Notes: generated from the letters alone by a model not told the origin. 64,000 nucleotides of DNA from Winogradskyella helgolandensis (GCF_013404085.1 NZ_JABFHO010000001.1:2801001-2865000); one strand, 5' to 3'. Positions 1 through 8,459 are shown, counted from the stretch's first letter. Numbers and translations are program-made.

Positions 1-2
1 TA

Positions 3-767
3 AGAACGCATCCAGATACCGGAGAGCGTTTTAAATCTGTTTTGAAACCTATTGGAGAAACATTTACTAATAATACGGTTGATTTTCATACAGGAGTCGT
101 GAAAGAAATATCCATAGAACCATGTTCAGGTGATGATATTGACAATACGATTGCCGTAATGGGAGGTGAAGATTGGCAAATGTGGATTGACCTTTTAAAA
201 TCGGCTGATGTATTATCTGAAGATTTTAAAACGGTTGCTTACTCTTATATTGGCCCTTCATTAACCGAAGCTGTTTATAGAAAAGGAACGATTGGTCGTG
301 CCAAAGATCATTTAGAAGCAACCGCTTTTAAAATTACGGATTCATTAAAAGACATTAACGGAAAAGGTTATGTGTCTGTAAATAAGGCTTTAGTAACGCA
401 GGCGAGTTCTGCAATTCCGGTCATTCCATTATACATTTCATTGTTGTATAAGGTGATGAAAGAAGAAGGCATTCACGAGGGTTGTATAGAGCAAATAGAA
501 CGTTTATTTAACGAACGTTTATATGCTGAAGATTTACAATTAGATGCGCAAGGTAGAATCCGTGTGGACGATTGGGAAATGCGCGATGATATTCAAGCAA
601 AAGTATTAGAGCTCTGGAAAGAAGCGACTACTGAAACCTTACCGGAAATTGGTGATTTAGAGGGTTATAAAACGGATTTCTTTAATCTCTTTGGTTTCGA
701 TGTTGAAGGTGTCGATTATGATAAAGATGTGGATGAAATGGTTGCGATTCCTGGATTGCAAGCTTAA
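3..767 (+). CDS. fabV: Trans-2-enoyl-CoA/ACP reductase FabV, C-terminal part (5' end outside window)
   Basis: NAD(P)H-dependent reduction of trans-2-enoyl thioesters, the last step of a fatty-acid elongation cycle. About 254 codons are visible, and the reading frame is open to the left window edge, so roughly the first third of a protein of about 400 residues is missing. The family active-site pattern Tyr-x8-Lys is visible in YRKGTIGRAK (nucleotides about 276-305), preceded by the typical YSYIGP segment. A GGEDWQMW block lies about 35 residues upstream. The TTG at 42 is an internal codon, not a start. A clean hairpin terminator follows at 782. Whether the in vivo substrate is enoyl-CoA or enoyl-ACP cannot be told from sequence. 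Confidence 0.93.
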   Translation, partial: RTHPDTGERFKSVLKPIGETFTNNTVDFHTGVVKEISIEPCSGDDIDNTIAVMGGEDWQMWIDLLKSADVLSEDFKTVAYSYIGPSLTEAVYRKGTIGRAKDHLEATAFKITDSLKDINGKGYVSVNKALVTQASSAIPVIPLYISLLYKVMKEEGIHEGCIEQIERLFNERLYAEDLQLDAQGRIRVDDWEMRDDIQAKVLELWKEATTETLPEIGDLEGYKTDFFNLFGFDVEGVDYDKDVDEMVAIPGLQA

Positions 768-781
768 CATAATCTTATTTG

Positions 782-810
782 AAAAGCGAACTTATTGAGT
801 TCGCTTTTTT
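782..810 (+). terminator. Rho-independent terminator after fabV
   Basis: Perfect 10-bp stem AAAAGCGAAC / GTTCGCTTTT (782-791 with 799-808), 7-nt loop, ending in a T-run. It is almost the same hairpin as the one at 4991-5021. Confidence 0.85.
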
Positions 811-827
811 AATTTAATTACGTTGTA

Positions 828-1658
828 ATGAAAAAGAAATTCTTCTACTTTTTATTTGTGATTTTTATTACTTGTTCACCTAAGTTAAAGAGTAAAATAG
901 ATAAAAATTATCCTCCACTTTCTGAGGATGAATTAGTGGTTGTTTTAGATATACACGATGGTCAAGCAATTATTGGAGACCTTATTGGGGTTGTACAAGC
1001 TAAAGACGGAGGTTTAGCAGTGAATTGCACCTATTATGAGAATATTCTTAACCTTAAGAACATGGCAAGAGCAGCTGGTGCCAATCTTATAAAAATAACG
1101 CAATATAAAACTCCTGATAATTGGAGCACATGTCATCGTTTACGCGCAACCATTTATAAGGTTGCAAATCCGAAGATTTATGAAACTGAAATCGAATGGA
1201 GTGCAAATAGAAAATTAACTTGGGATGATTTTAAAGGTGAGCCAGATGTCATTAATAATCCCAACACTTTAGCATTAACGCGTTCTGGTTTTGGTTACGA
1301 ATCTGGTATTAATTTATTTAAGGAAGGTCAAATTTTTGTTCAAAGCGTATTTAGTACCCATGAGAGTTGGGTGGTTTCTAATGGACGAAATGACTATGTT
1401 TTGAGACATGAGCAAATTCACTTTGATATTACCGAAATTTATACTCGGAAATTAAGAAAAGAGTTAATAGATGCTAAGGTAACTAGTGAGAATCTTGTGC
1501 GAGCTAAGGCCATATTTGATAAGGTTTTTAACGAATTGAATGAACGTCAAAATAGATATGACAATGAAACCAAATATGGTGATAAAAAAGAAACTCAAGA
1601 ACATTGGGAAGCCATTGTAGAAATTGAACTTGCAAAATATGATTTATATAAAAAATAA
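828..1658 (+). CDS. DUF922-type predicted secreted zinc protease, lipoprotein
   Basis: A 276-residue protein with a hydrophobic N-terminus and a lipobox-like FITC (Cys16), so probably an envelope lipoprotein. The C-terminal half resembles the DUF922 family of predicted secreted Zn-dependent peptidases. It has a W-x-D-F-K-G segment near 132-137 and HEQIHFD at 194-200, whose HExxH-like spacing would supply two metal ligands and a general base. The middle Glu position is occupied by Glu195. The N-terminal third (about 30-115) has no family I recognise. The gene follows the fabV terminator, so it is likely its own unit. It converges on the next gene, leaving only 3 bases between stops. Protease activity is inference from the family only. 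Confidence 0.7.
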   Translation: MKKKFFYFLFVIFITCSPKLKSKIDKNYPPLSEDELVVVLDIHDGQAIIGDLIGVVQAKDGGLAVNCTYYENILNLKNMARAAGANLIKITQYKTPDNWSTCHRLRATIYKVANPKIYETEIEWSANRKLTWDDFKGEPDVINNPNTLALTRSGFGYESGINLFKEGQIFVQSVFSTHESWVVSNGRNDYVLRHEQIHFDITEIYTRKLRKELIDAKVTSENLVRAKAIFDKVFNELNERQNRYDNETKYGDKKETQEHWEAIVEIELAKYDLYKK

Positions 1659-1661
1659 GGA

Positions 1662-2252
1662 TTATAATTCGTGTAGCAAATCCTCAATCCTCATGCGGTT
1701 ACTGTAATCGTGCTCATTAACATCTCTTACAAAGCAATACGCACTTATGTCGCCTGCGTTTACTTTTTCTGCTAAAACTTCAACTTTATATGGGCCAAAC
1801 TCTTTAGATTTTTCGATGTAGTAGAATTCGTGATCATAGATAATAGTGCTCACTTTCTTTTTATATTTCTCTTTTAAGAAGTCTTGAATATCTTCAACCG
1901 AATTAATGTCATCGTCGTAGTTGGAAACGTTGATATACATAGCGAATTCTTCCTTGTTTTCATTATTAAGCACCAAGATATCATCATCTTTAAAAAACGC
2001 TTTTACCGTTATTTTTCCGTCTTCAGTTTCAATAGAAAAGCTATTCTGAATATTAATGTTCCAAGTCGTTTTAATGACATTGTCTTTCCTTGAAATTTCA
2101 AGAACATTATCGGCTTTAAATGTATAAATCGATTTCTTTTTAGAAATGCCATTCACTAATACCCAAGGCTTGTTTATAAAATGAGCATCGTGATGATGGT
2201 CATAATTAAATGGTTTTAAATTAGGAATAGTGTTGTGTAGGTAATCGTTCAT
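1662..2252 (-). CDS. Hypothetical protein, 196 residues
   Basis: Not recognised. It has no signal peptide or membrane segment and a highly charged composition. Near the N-terminus is a cluster DHHHDAH (about 19-25), which could bind metal but may equally be fortuitous. The middle reads as alternating short beta strands, as in small all-beta domains. It converges with the DUF922 gene and its start faces the MITE-like intergenic element. Codon use looks like that of its neighbours, and the open frame is long enough to be convincing. Confidence 0.6.
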   Translation of the reverse strand: MNDYLHNTIPNLKPFNYDHHHDAHFINKPWVLVNGISKKKSIYTFKADNVLEISRKDNVIKTTWNINIQNSFSIETEDGKITVKAFFKDDDILVLNNENKEEFAMYINVSNYDDDINSVEDIQDFLKEKYKKKVSTIIYDHEFYYIEKSKEFGPYKVEVLAEKVNAGDISAYCFVRDVNEHDYSNRMRIEDLLHEL

Positions 2253-2317
2253 TTAGTGTTTTTCAATACAAAAGCCGTTGCTATGTAACGTTAGGATTTG
2301 GGTATTTATTTCTTAAA

Positions 2318-2580
2318 ACCTGAGTTTGATATAATATTTGTTTTCAGTTTGAATGAATTTTTATTCAATTCGCAGATATATTTTTGAAGGACTAACTCGT
2401 TAATTTAAAAAAATCATGTCAAGTATTGGAAAAAATTCATCAAATCCTGTGGAAAACCTAAAAAAATGCAATCTATTCGTATAAAATTATTGAAATATCT
2501 CGATATTACTTTAAATTTTATACTTCAAATCTCACCTTTTTTTAGGGTTCTGGAAATTAAATCTTATATCGAACTCAGGT
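2318..2580. mobile_element. MITE-like insertion, 263 bp, with inverted ends and 5-bp direct repeats
   Basis: The ends are 17-bp inverted repeats with one mismatch: ACCTGAGTTTGATATAA at 2318-2334 and, on the opposite strand, ACCTGAGTTCGATATAA from 2580 back to 2564. The same five bases, TTAAA, flank both ends (2313-2317 and 2581-2585), as expected of a target-site duplication. The interior is very AT-rich and has no open frame. It fills nearly the whole 334-base gap between the genes at 1662-2252 and 2587-3300 and stops one base short of the regulator stop codon. I cannot assign the parent transposase family. Confidence 0.65.
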
Positions 2581-2586
2581 TTAAAG

Positions 2587-3300
2587 TTAAAAATTTTCTA
2601 GACGTTTCAAAACTTCTTTCTTATAACTTCGACTAATGGAAAGCGCTTTCCGATTAACTGTAAGATGTTCATTTGTAAATGATTGAATTTTAGCAATACA
2701 AATAATATAAGATCTATGAATTCTTAAAAATTGAGTTTTAGGTAATTTAGCTTCTATAGCAGTTATGGTTTCTCTAGTAATTATCGTTTCATCTTGAAGA
2801 TGGATTTTTATATAATCACTATAACTTTCAACATAAAAGATAGCAACAAAGTCTACCTTTATCATACGTCTATCTGAGCGAACAAATATAAAGTCGTTAG
2901 ATTCTGTAATGGTTAAAGCATTATCAATTGATGCGGACGCGACTTCAAAAAAACGATTTACGGCTTGTAATATACGGTCAAAAGCAATTGGTTTTAAAAG
3001 ATAATCTACAGCTTGTAAATCAAAACCTTCTACAGCGTAATCTCTATAGGCTGTGGTGAAAATGATTTTAATGTCTTTGTTTATAGCTTTTGCGAAAGCT
3101 ATTCCTGAAATCTCAGGCATATTAATATCTAAAAATATTAAGTCTACCTTATTATTACTGATAAAATTAAAAGCTTCAATAGCATTTTTGCATTGTGCAA
3201 TAACTTCTATGTTTTCAATTTTAGACAAATGAGAAGCGATAATCTCTCTTGCTATAATTTCGTCATCAACAATTATGGACGTAATAGATTTAGGCATCAT
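2587..3300 (-). CDS. LytTR-family response regulator
   Basis: A 237-residue response regulator with an N-terminal receiver domain (about 5-120). Acidic residues lie near 12-13, the phospho-acceptor is Asp58 in LIFLDINMP, and the switch Lys is in YLLKPI near 102-107. The C-terminal LytTR DNA-binding domain (about 138-235) carries the usual FLRIHRSYI segment. It is the second gene of a leftward two-gene operon, overlapping the kinase gene by 11 bases. Residue 1-2 is MM, so the start could be one codon later. A MITE-like element sits directly at its 3' end and may have replaced or displaced the native terminator. Confidence 0.92.
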   Translation of the reverse strand: MMPKSITSIIVDDEIIAREIIASHLSKIENIEVIAQCKNAIEAFNFISNNKVDLIFLDINMPEISGIAFAKAINKDIKIIFTTAYRDYAVEGFDLQAVDYLLKPIAFDRILQAVNRFFEVASASIDNALTITESNDFIFVRSDRRMIKVDFVAIFYVESYSDYIKIHLQDETIITRETITAIEAKLPKTQFLRIHRSYIICIAKIQSFTNEHLTVNRKALSISRSYKKEVLKRLENF

Positions 3301-4360
3301 CTCGTTTTAATTTTGGGTTTACTGTTAATGACACAACAAAATCATTTTCATGTAGATTAATATTTAGTTGGTGCTGATTTGGGTATAATAATTCTAAACG
3401 TTTTTTTATATTCTCTAAACCAATACCATCGCCAGAGCTTGATGCTTTAGTGTAACTGTTTTTAATGATGAATGTTATGTCATCAGCATTCGCTTCTATA
3501 CTAATAGCAATATTTAAACTGCCATTCTTAATTTTGCCATGTTTAAAGCTGTTTTCAACAAAGGGAATTAACAGCATTGGAGCAATTTCAATAGTTTCTG
3601 AATGTATATTCTTTGAGAATTGCACATTCAAAGTATCATTAAATCGCATTTGCTCTAGACTAATATAATCTTCAATATGATTTATTTCATCATTTAAACT
3701 TACCAAAGGTTTATCTACTTGATATAAAAGGTAGTCTAATAAATTAGATAGTTTTAATATCATTTCTGGTGTTTCATCTGCTTTTTTTAAAGCAAAGCCA
3801 TACATGGTATTAAGTGTGTTAAATAAAAAATGCGGATGGATTTGCATTTTTAAATACTTGAGTTCTTGTTCTTTTAATTTGAGTTGTGTTTCAAGAATTT
3901 TAGTTTCAAGGTTTTTGGTTTTTTTAGATGCTTCTATGTTTAGCTTCATAAGCTTAAAAGCGCTTACGATAAAGGTTACAAGATAGATACCTGTCATTAC
4001 GAATAGAATATTTCTAGTCAATGGATTCATCTCATTGTAGTCGAAATTAGAAATATAAATCAGACTAAAAAAGATAGAAACCATTACCAAATAGGCCGAA
4101 ATAATCAGGGTGTACAGACTATAAAGAACAAATAGCCAATACCGTTTTGTAATGAGGTAATCTGGTATTAATTTATAAATAGAAACATAAGTTGTGGCTA
4201 TAGTAATAGGCATTAAAAACAATGAGAATATAAGCGTATCGTTAAAACTATTGCTGCCAACACCAAAAAAATAGGTGTAAAATAGGAGCACAGCACACCA
4301 AAACAGAACATGGAGTAATCCTTGACCAATTTTTTCTAAAATGAATTCCTTTTGAGGCAT
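3290..4360 (-). CDS. LytS-type sensor histidine kinase (His_kinase/HATPase)
   Basis: A 356-residue membrane kinase. Four hydrophobic segments occupy about 15-135, with no recognisable extracellular sensor domain. A short coiled coil (about 145-172) leads to the phospho-acceptor segment HPHFLFNTLN (His about 177), and then a C-terminal ATPase domain has FVENSFKHG (N box) and GIGLENIKKRL (G box). It partners the overlapping LytTR regulator downstream. Its promoter region (4378-4422) has the same 37-base architecture as two promoters near 50 kb, which may mean autoregulation or cross-regulation. The sensed signal is unknown. Confidence 0.92.
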   Translation of the reverse strand: MPQKEFILEKIGQGLLHVLFWCAVLLFYTYFFGVGSNSFNDTLIFSLFLMPITIATTYVSIYKLIPDYLITKRYWLFVLYSLYTLIISAYLVMVSIFFSLIYISNFDYNEMNPLTRNILFVMTGIYLVTFIVSAFKLMKLNIEASKKTKNLETKILETQLKLKEQELKYLKMQIHPHFLFNTLNTMYGFALKKADETPEMILKLSNLLDYLLYQVDKPLVSLNDEINHIEDYISLEQMRFNDTLNVQFSKNIHSETIEIAPMLLIPFVENSFKHGKIKNGSLNIAISIEANADDITFIIKNSYTKASSSGDGIGLENIKKRLELLYPNQHQLNINLHENDFVVSLTVNPKLKRDDA

Positions 4361-4377
4361 TTACAATAATCTTAATA

Positions 4378-4422
4378 CAATAATACTGCATTTTTGTGCT
4401 GCATAAAGCGTTTATAGACGAA
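4378..4422 (-). promoter_or_regulatory. Putative activator box plus -7 element for the kinase/regulator operon
   Basis: Reading leftward: TTCGTCTAT (4422-4414), 28 bases, then TATTATTG (4385-4378), which is one base off the Bacteroidota -7 consensus TANNTTTG. The kinase start codon follows 17 bases later. No TTG (-33) lies in the spacer. The same layout with the same 28-base gap occurs at 49958-50002 and 50465-50509. Confidence 0.45.
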
Positions 4423-4526
4423 TGACGGATTTAGTCATGGATTTAGCCATAGGTTTAATCGCGCGTTAAAACGGTTATTCGTCGCAATTGTAATTATTGA
4501 GTGCTTTTATAATTTAAGTTTGACCT

Positions 4527-4967
4527 ATGTTTAATTTAATATCATCAATCATGAACGACCTATTAGTTTCAAATTATTTAATATTATCGAATCCATTTGT
4601 AGATCGATTTAACGAAGGAGGCCCTTTCTTTATGTCTCTAATTTTAATCTGTCTTTTATTGTCTATTTTTCTTTTAATAAAAGGTTTTGCCAATCTAAAA
4701 AAGCACAAAGAACAATCCGAAAAAATGCTGAAACTAACTGTAGACTCTAGTTTGTTAGGTTTGGTCTTAGGTTTTTTAGGTTCCGTTATTGGTTTAATAA
4801 CCGCTTTTGATTCTGTTGAGGCTATGGGAAATCCTGATCCAGCAATTTTTGCAGGAGGATTAAAAGTATCTTTATTAACTGCAACATTTGGTTTGTTTTC
4901 ATTCGTTATTGCTAGAATTGGTATTTTAATATTACGATCGAATTTAAAAGACAAAGTGAACGACTAA
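4527..4967 (+). CDS. MotA/TolQ/ExbB-like proton-channel family protein
   Basis: A 146-residue protein with three transmembrane helices (about 33-52, 73-95, 110-135). The last two helices carry the Gly/Ala-rich LGLVLGFLGSVIGLITAF segment and a GLKVSLLTATFGLFSF segment typical of TolQ/ExbB-like stator subunits. No ExbD/TolR partner is adjacent, and flavobacteria do not use flagella, so its coupling partner is unknown. The upstream Met at 4527 is used here, and MNDLL at 4551 is an alternative start. A terminator follows at 4991. Confidence 0.7.
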   Translation: MFNLISSIMNDLLVSNYLILSNPFVDRFNEGGPFFMSLILICLLLSIFLLIKGFANLKKHKEQSEKMLKLTVDSSLLGLVLGFLGSVIGLITAFDSVEAMGNPDPAIFAGGLKVSLLTATFGLFSFVIARIGILILRSNLKDKVND

Positions 4968-4990
4968 TTTTCTACTCATAATTATTTGTA

Positions 4991-5021
4991 AAAAGTGAAC
5001 TTAATAAAGTTCGCTTTTTTT
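4991..5021 (+). terminator. Rho-independent terminator
   Basis: AAAAGTGAAC / GTTCGCTTTT stem (one G-T pair), 8-nt loop, long T-run. Near twin of the terminator at 782-810. Confidence 0.85.
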
Positions 5022-5042
5022 ATTTGTAGTGTTTTTATTCTG

Positions 5043-5050
5043 TAATTTTG
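5043..5050 (+). promoter_or_regulatory. -7 promoter element
   Basis: TAATTTTG matches TANNTTTG and lies 13 bases before the ATG at 5064. No good -33 TTG was found at the usual distance. Confidence 0.4.
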
Positions 5051-5063
5051 TAAAAATTGATTT

Positions 5064-5468
5064 ATGGAAGAATTAACGCTAACAACACCAGCACTTTTAT
5101 TCTCAGCAATTTCGTTAATAATGCTTGCTTACACTAACCGGTTTTTAGCTTATGCTGCTATAATTCGAGATCTTAGTGAAAAGTACCTAAAACATCAAGA
5201 CGCTTCTATTCTTAGACAAATTAAAAATTTAAAATTAAGAGTAAAATTAACGCGATATATGCAAATCGCAGGTATTAGTAGTTTGTTGTTTTGTGTTTTA
5301 ACTATGTTTTTAATTTACATAAATTACCATATTGTTGCAGTTTGGTCTTTTGGTTTAGGTCTATTACTCCTCATTTTATCACTATTGTTTTTAATATGGG
5401 AAATCCAAATTTCAGCTAAAGCCTTACAACATCATTTAGGTGACATTGAAGATCATTTAAAAAAGTAG
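5064..5468 (+). CDS. DUF2721-like small membrane protein
   Basis: A 134-residue protein resembling the DUF2721 family: an N-terminal hydrophobic segment (about 7-35), a basic amphipathic stretch (about 38-65), then two strongly hydrophobic helices (about 68-88 and 93-113) and a charged tail. No function is known for the family. It has its own -7 element and lies between the ExbB-like gene and the sigma factor. The family assignment is from general resemblance only. Confidence 0.65.
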   Translation: MEELTLTTPALLFSAISLIMLAYTNRFLAYAAIIRDLSEKYLKHQDASILRQIKNLKLRVKLTRYMQIAGISSLLFCVLTMFLIYINYHIVAVWSFGLGLLLLILSLLFLIWEIQISAKALQHHLGDIEDHLKK

Positions 5469-5554
5469 GAATTTTATTTAATAATAATGTGACCTCTTAA
5501 AAAAAGGAGTGTCTTAAGACCAATAACCAATTAATAATAGATTAAAAAATTACC

Positions 5555-6148
5555 TTGACTAAAGACGCTATTCATAACCTAACCGATGAAGCGCTTGTAG
5601 AAGCTATCGTAAAAACCAACGACACTATGTTGTTTGAGGTGCTGTACGACAGATATGCGAGTATGGTCTATAACAAATGTTATGGGTTTGCTAATGGTGT
5701 GGATGAAGCGAAAGATTTAACTCAAGATGTTTTTTTAAGAGTTTTTGTGAAATTAGGAAGTTTTAAAGGAAATTCTAAATTCTCAACATGGTTATACGCA
5801 TTTACTTATAATCATTGTGTAAATTATGTCACCAGAAATACAGCGAAGAAGTTTGAGAAAAAATCTATTAGCTCTGAAATTATAGACATTGAGAATATAG
5901 GTGAAGATATTGATTCTACTCATGAATTTAAAAACATGAGGGTAGAGCAATTAAAAAAGGTTATGGAGTTAATTTCTCCAGACGAAAAAATGATTTTATT
6001 ATTAAAATATCAAGATAATTTATCAATAAAAGAATTAGCTGAAGCTTTAGATATCGGAGAAAGCGCAGTAAAAATGCGATTAAAAAGAGCAAAAGATAAA
6101 CTTGTACTTAAGTACACAAATTATACGAAAGATGGAGAATCCATTTAA
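5555..6148 (+). CDS. ECF-type RNA polymerase sigma factor (sigma-70 family)
   Basis: A 197-residue sigma factor with region 2 (about 25-95: YDRYASMVYN, DLTQDVFLRVF, FSTWLYAFTYN) and region 4 (about 135-190, with the helix-turn-helix LSIKELAEALDIGESAVKMR). The best start is TTG at 5555, since it gives the usual N-terminal DEALVEAIV helix and the first in-frame ATG would cut into region 2. There is no typical anti-sigma factor with a membrane span next to it. Instead a 57-codon gene overlaps its 3' end and a mechanosensitive channel gene follows, which suggests a link to envelope or osmotic stress. Confidence 0.9.
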   Translation: MTKDAIHNLTDEALVEAIVKTNDTMLFEVLYDRYASMVYNKCYGFANGVDEAKDLTQDVFLRVFVKLGSFKGNSKFSTWLYAFTYNHCVNYVTRNTAKKFEKKSISSEIIDIENIGEDIDSTHEFKNMRVEQLKKVMELISPDEKMILLLKYQDNLSIKELAEALDIGESAVKMRLKRAKDKLVLKYTNYTKDGESI

Positions 6149-6305
6149 GCAAATAGATCAACCTTTAAAGGAAGTTCCGGCGGAACTGAAAAGCAAAGTT
6201 ATGCATGATATTGCTATGGCTAAGCTATTTATGGAGTTAGCTGAGCTATTTTCGTATAATCTAAGTTATATAATTGAAAGTGTAAGTAGTAAAAGAAAAA
6301 AGTAA
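6132..6305 (+). CDS. Small protein overlapping the sigma factor gene
   Basis: A 57-residue protein starting at ATG 6132 inside the last codons of the sigma factor gene (17-base overlap), so probably translationally coupled. The sequence is MENPFKQIDQPLKEVP... followed by a helix with MAKLFMELAELF and a basic C-terminus. It has no cysteines and no full membrane span. The position is the one usually held by an anti-sigma factor, so it could modulate the sigma factor, but that is only inference from position. Confidence 0.55.
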   Translation: MENPFKQIDQPLKEVPAELKSKVMHDIAMAKLFMELAELFSYNLSYIIESVSSKRKK

Positions 6306-6344
6306 ACTAATATTTATAAAACCCTAAAATAAACCTTATTATAA

Positions 6345-7151
6345 ATGGAAGATTCTAAAGAATTTATAACAGATATTTTGTCATCATCTTGGCCAATTTT
6401 ATTAAAAATTGTGTTTGGTTTTATTGGTGTAATTGTGGCGTTATATCTCATAAAAGTGATCGTTAAAATAATCATAAAGCTTTTAAATTTGGCTAAAATT
6501 TATAGGTTAGACGCTAAGCTAAACGATATAGAAATAATAGAAGGTAAAAAATTGAAAATCGATTCAATTAAAATTATTTCAACCTTTATTAAATACATTT
6601 TATATGTTCTTTTAATAATGATAGCTTCTGAAACATTGGGCTTAGAGATCATATCAAATCAAATCAGTGATTTAATTTCTTATGCACCAAAGTTAATTTC
6701 AGCTGTATTAGTATTTGTTTTTGGTTTGCTTTTTGCAAATTTTGTAAAAAATGGTTTAAAATCACTATTTGAATCTATGGATATGTCTGGTGGTAAAGCC
6801 ATCAGTCAAGTCGTGTTTTTCTTATTGCTGACATTTATTTCTGTTACAGCATTAAATCAAGCAGGAATAGATACAGAAATTATAAGTAATAATATTAATA
6901 TGATTATCGCTGCTTTTTTACTTGCTTTCGCTATTGCGTTTGGTTTAGGAGCGAGGGAAGTGGTAGGTAAGTTATTGAATACGTTTTATGCTCGTAAGAT
7001 TTATGAAGTAGGGCAAAAGATTGTTTTTAATGATGACATATATACAGTAGAGGCTGTACAAAGTATTTCAGTAATACTAAAAAATTCAAAAGGAAAACTT
7101 ATTGTTCCTATTAAAGATATTGTCGAAAATCAAGTACAAATGCAGGATTAA
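6345..7151 (+). CDS. MscS-family mechanosensitive channel-like protein
   Basis: A 268-residue protein with membrane segments at about 17-42, 77-98, 115-135, 152-172 and 185-203, the conserved TM-helix repeat type, followed by a soluble MscS-like beta domain from about 205. The pore-helix region has the Ala/Gly-rich run FAIAFGLGAREVVGK. It is shorter than full MscS, lacking most of the C-terminal alpha/beta cage. It sits 39 bases after the small gene and likely shares transcription with the sigma factor. A hairpin with a T-rich tail follows at 7219. Confidence 0.78.
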   Translation: MEDSKEFITDILSSSWPILLKIVFGFIGVIVALYLIKVIVKIIIKLLNLAKIYRLDAKLNDIEIIEGKKLKIDSIKIISTFIKYILYVLLIMIASETLGLEIISNQISDLISYAPKLISAVLVFVFGLLFANFVKNGLKSLFESMDMSGGKAISQVVFFLLLTFISVTALNQAGIDTEIISNNINMIIAAFLLAFAIAFGLGAREVVGKLLNTFYARKIYEVGQKIVFNDDIYTVEAVQSISVILKNSKGKLIVPIKDIVENQVQMQD

Positions 7152-7218
7152 CTATGAGGTTAGGGTCATAGATTTTATGTTCAAATAAAATGCGATCCTG
7201 CATGTGCTTGAAGTATTT

Positions 7219-7258
7219 AAAACCCTTTTCATTAATTTGATTAGGGTTTTTATTTTTA
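7219..7258 (+). terminator. Probable terminator after the MscS-like gene
   Basis: AAAACCCT (7219-7226) pairs with AGGGTTTT (7243-7250), 16-nt loop, followed by a T-rich tract. The rest of the gap 7152-7436 shows nothing else I can name. Confidence 0.6.
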
Positions 7259-7436
7259 ATCAATAGTAGTCTAAAACCATTTGCTAAAAAGCGCTAGTCT
7301 AAGGTAAATATGAATTCTGTCATATTTCAAAGTAGAAAGTTAAAAAATAATTTTAGAATTGGAAGGTTAAATAGGATATAATCAATCTCCTTGTTGTTAA
7401 ACGTCATTTGAAGATTTTAAACCATAAAATTGGTGA

Positions 7437-8459
7437 TTACTTAGGTTTATGAGCACGAATAAAATCAGTAATCAAATAGGTGACTAATTTCCCAATTTGA
7501 ATTTCGGTTTTTTCAGTAGGTGCAGCTTCACATATATGTAAATAGCTTGCATTAGAATGTTTACCTAAACCATTTACAAATTGCCTTGCTTGGGTTACAC
7601 TAAATCCACTTGGTGTCATAGCACTGCTTGGTATGTTTCTGATGGCATCACAATCAATTTCGATTCCAAATTTTCTATTAGAAACATAATCTAATGCATA
7701 TTTTATTTCAGATGAAAAGTCGAGTTCATTTCTAACTTCAATAGCCTCGTAAGTATTGTGTTTTATAGTTTTTACCTTCTTCATCTTTTTTAATAACGTT
7801 TCAGAAGTATAATTTTCGTGCAATCCAAAAATGAAATAGTTTTTCAAAAACCCTTCAGCAAAAGCATAACTAAATCCGTTGCCACTATGTCTACCTTCTT
7901 CTGCTCTAAAATCAGAATGTGCATCAAAATTAACAACATTTATTTTGCCGTTGTTTGCTAAAGCACAGCCTTTAATATTACCATAAGCATTGTTGTGACC
8001 ACCTCCTATAATAATAGGAGTTTTCCCTGCTTTAATAATAGACGAAACTAGATAGGTGACATCTTTATCTATAATTCCTACAAGATTTCTAATTTTGGAT
8101 ATTTGTTTCTTTTTTGATAGATCTACATCAACTAAAGCGTTGCGCTGCTCAGTATAATCTAACTGTCCAAGTACTAAAACCCGTTTTGCAGATGTAAACT
8201 CATTACTCTGTATATTTAACAAAACTTTTAGAGTAGCATCCCAAGCTTTGTAAGATCCTGATTTCCCGTAGTTTGCTGTGATTCCAATATCCTCCTTAAT
8301 TCCAAATACAACATAGTCAACATCTAAATTAACAATATCATCGTATATCTTAGTGAGGTTAGGGATTAGCTGAATATGTTCTCCAAATTTTGTTTCACCT
8401 TTACGTTTCGTTAAAAGTTGTTGTTTTTCTTTTTCTGTAAATACTATGAGATGCTCCAT
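7437..8459 (-). CDS. hutG: Formimidoylglutamase, arginase/ureohydrolase family
   Basis: Hydrolyses N-formimidoyl-L-glutamate to glutamate and formamide in histidine breakdown. All binuclear manganese ligands of the ureohydrolase fold are visible: GGGHNN (His155), DAHSD (Asp179, His181, Asp183) and EIDCD (Asp269, Asp271). Length 340 fits the family. The choice of HutG over arginase or agmatinase rests on the N-terminal region and on hutI 1.1 kb away on the same strand. The gene is separated from hutI by a gene on the opposite strand, so the two are not a simple operon. Confidence 0.82.
   Translation of the reverse strand: MEHLIVFTEKEKQQLLTKRKGETKFGEHIQLIPNLTKIYDDIVNLDVDYVVFGIKEDIGITANYGKSGSYKAWDATLKVLLNIQSNEFTSAKRVLVLGQLDYTEQRNALVDVDLSKKKQISKIRNLVGIIDKDVTYLVSSIIKAGKTPIIIGGGHNNAYGNIKGCALANNGKINVVNFDAHSDFRAEEGRHSGNGFSYAFAEGFLKNYFIFGLHENYTSETLLKKMKKVKTIKHNTYEAIEVRNELDFSSEIKYALDYVSNRKFGIEIDCDAIRNIPSSAMTPSGFSVTQARQFVNGLGKHSNASYLHICEAAPTEKTEIQIGKLVTYLITDFIRAHKPK

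Noticed and set aside
4574..4954. Leftward open frame of 126 codons opposite the ExbB-like gene
   Set aside because: Composition (Lys/Pro-rich) is what the reverse of a hydrophobic membrane gene gives, so treated as a shadow.
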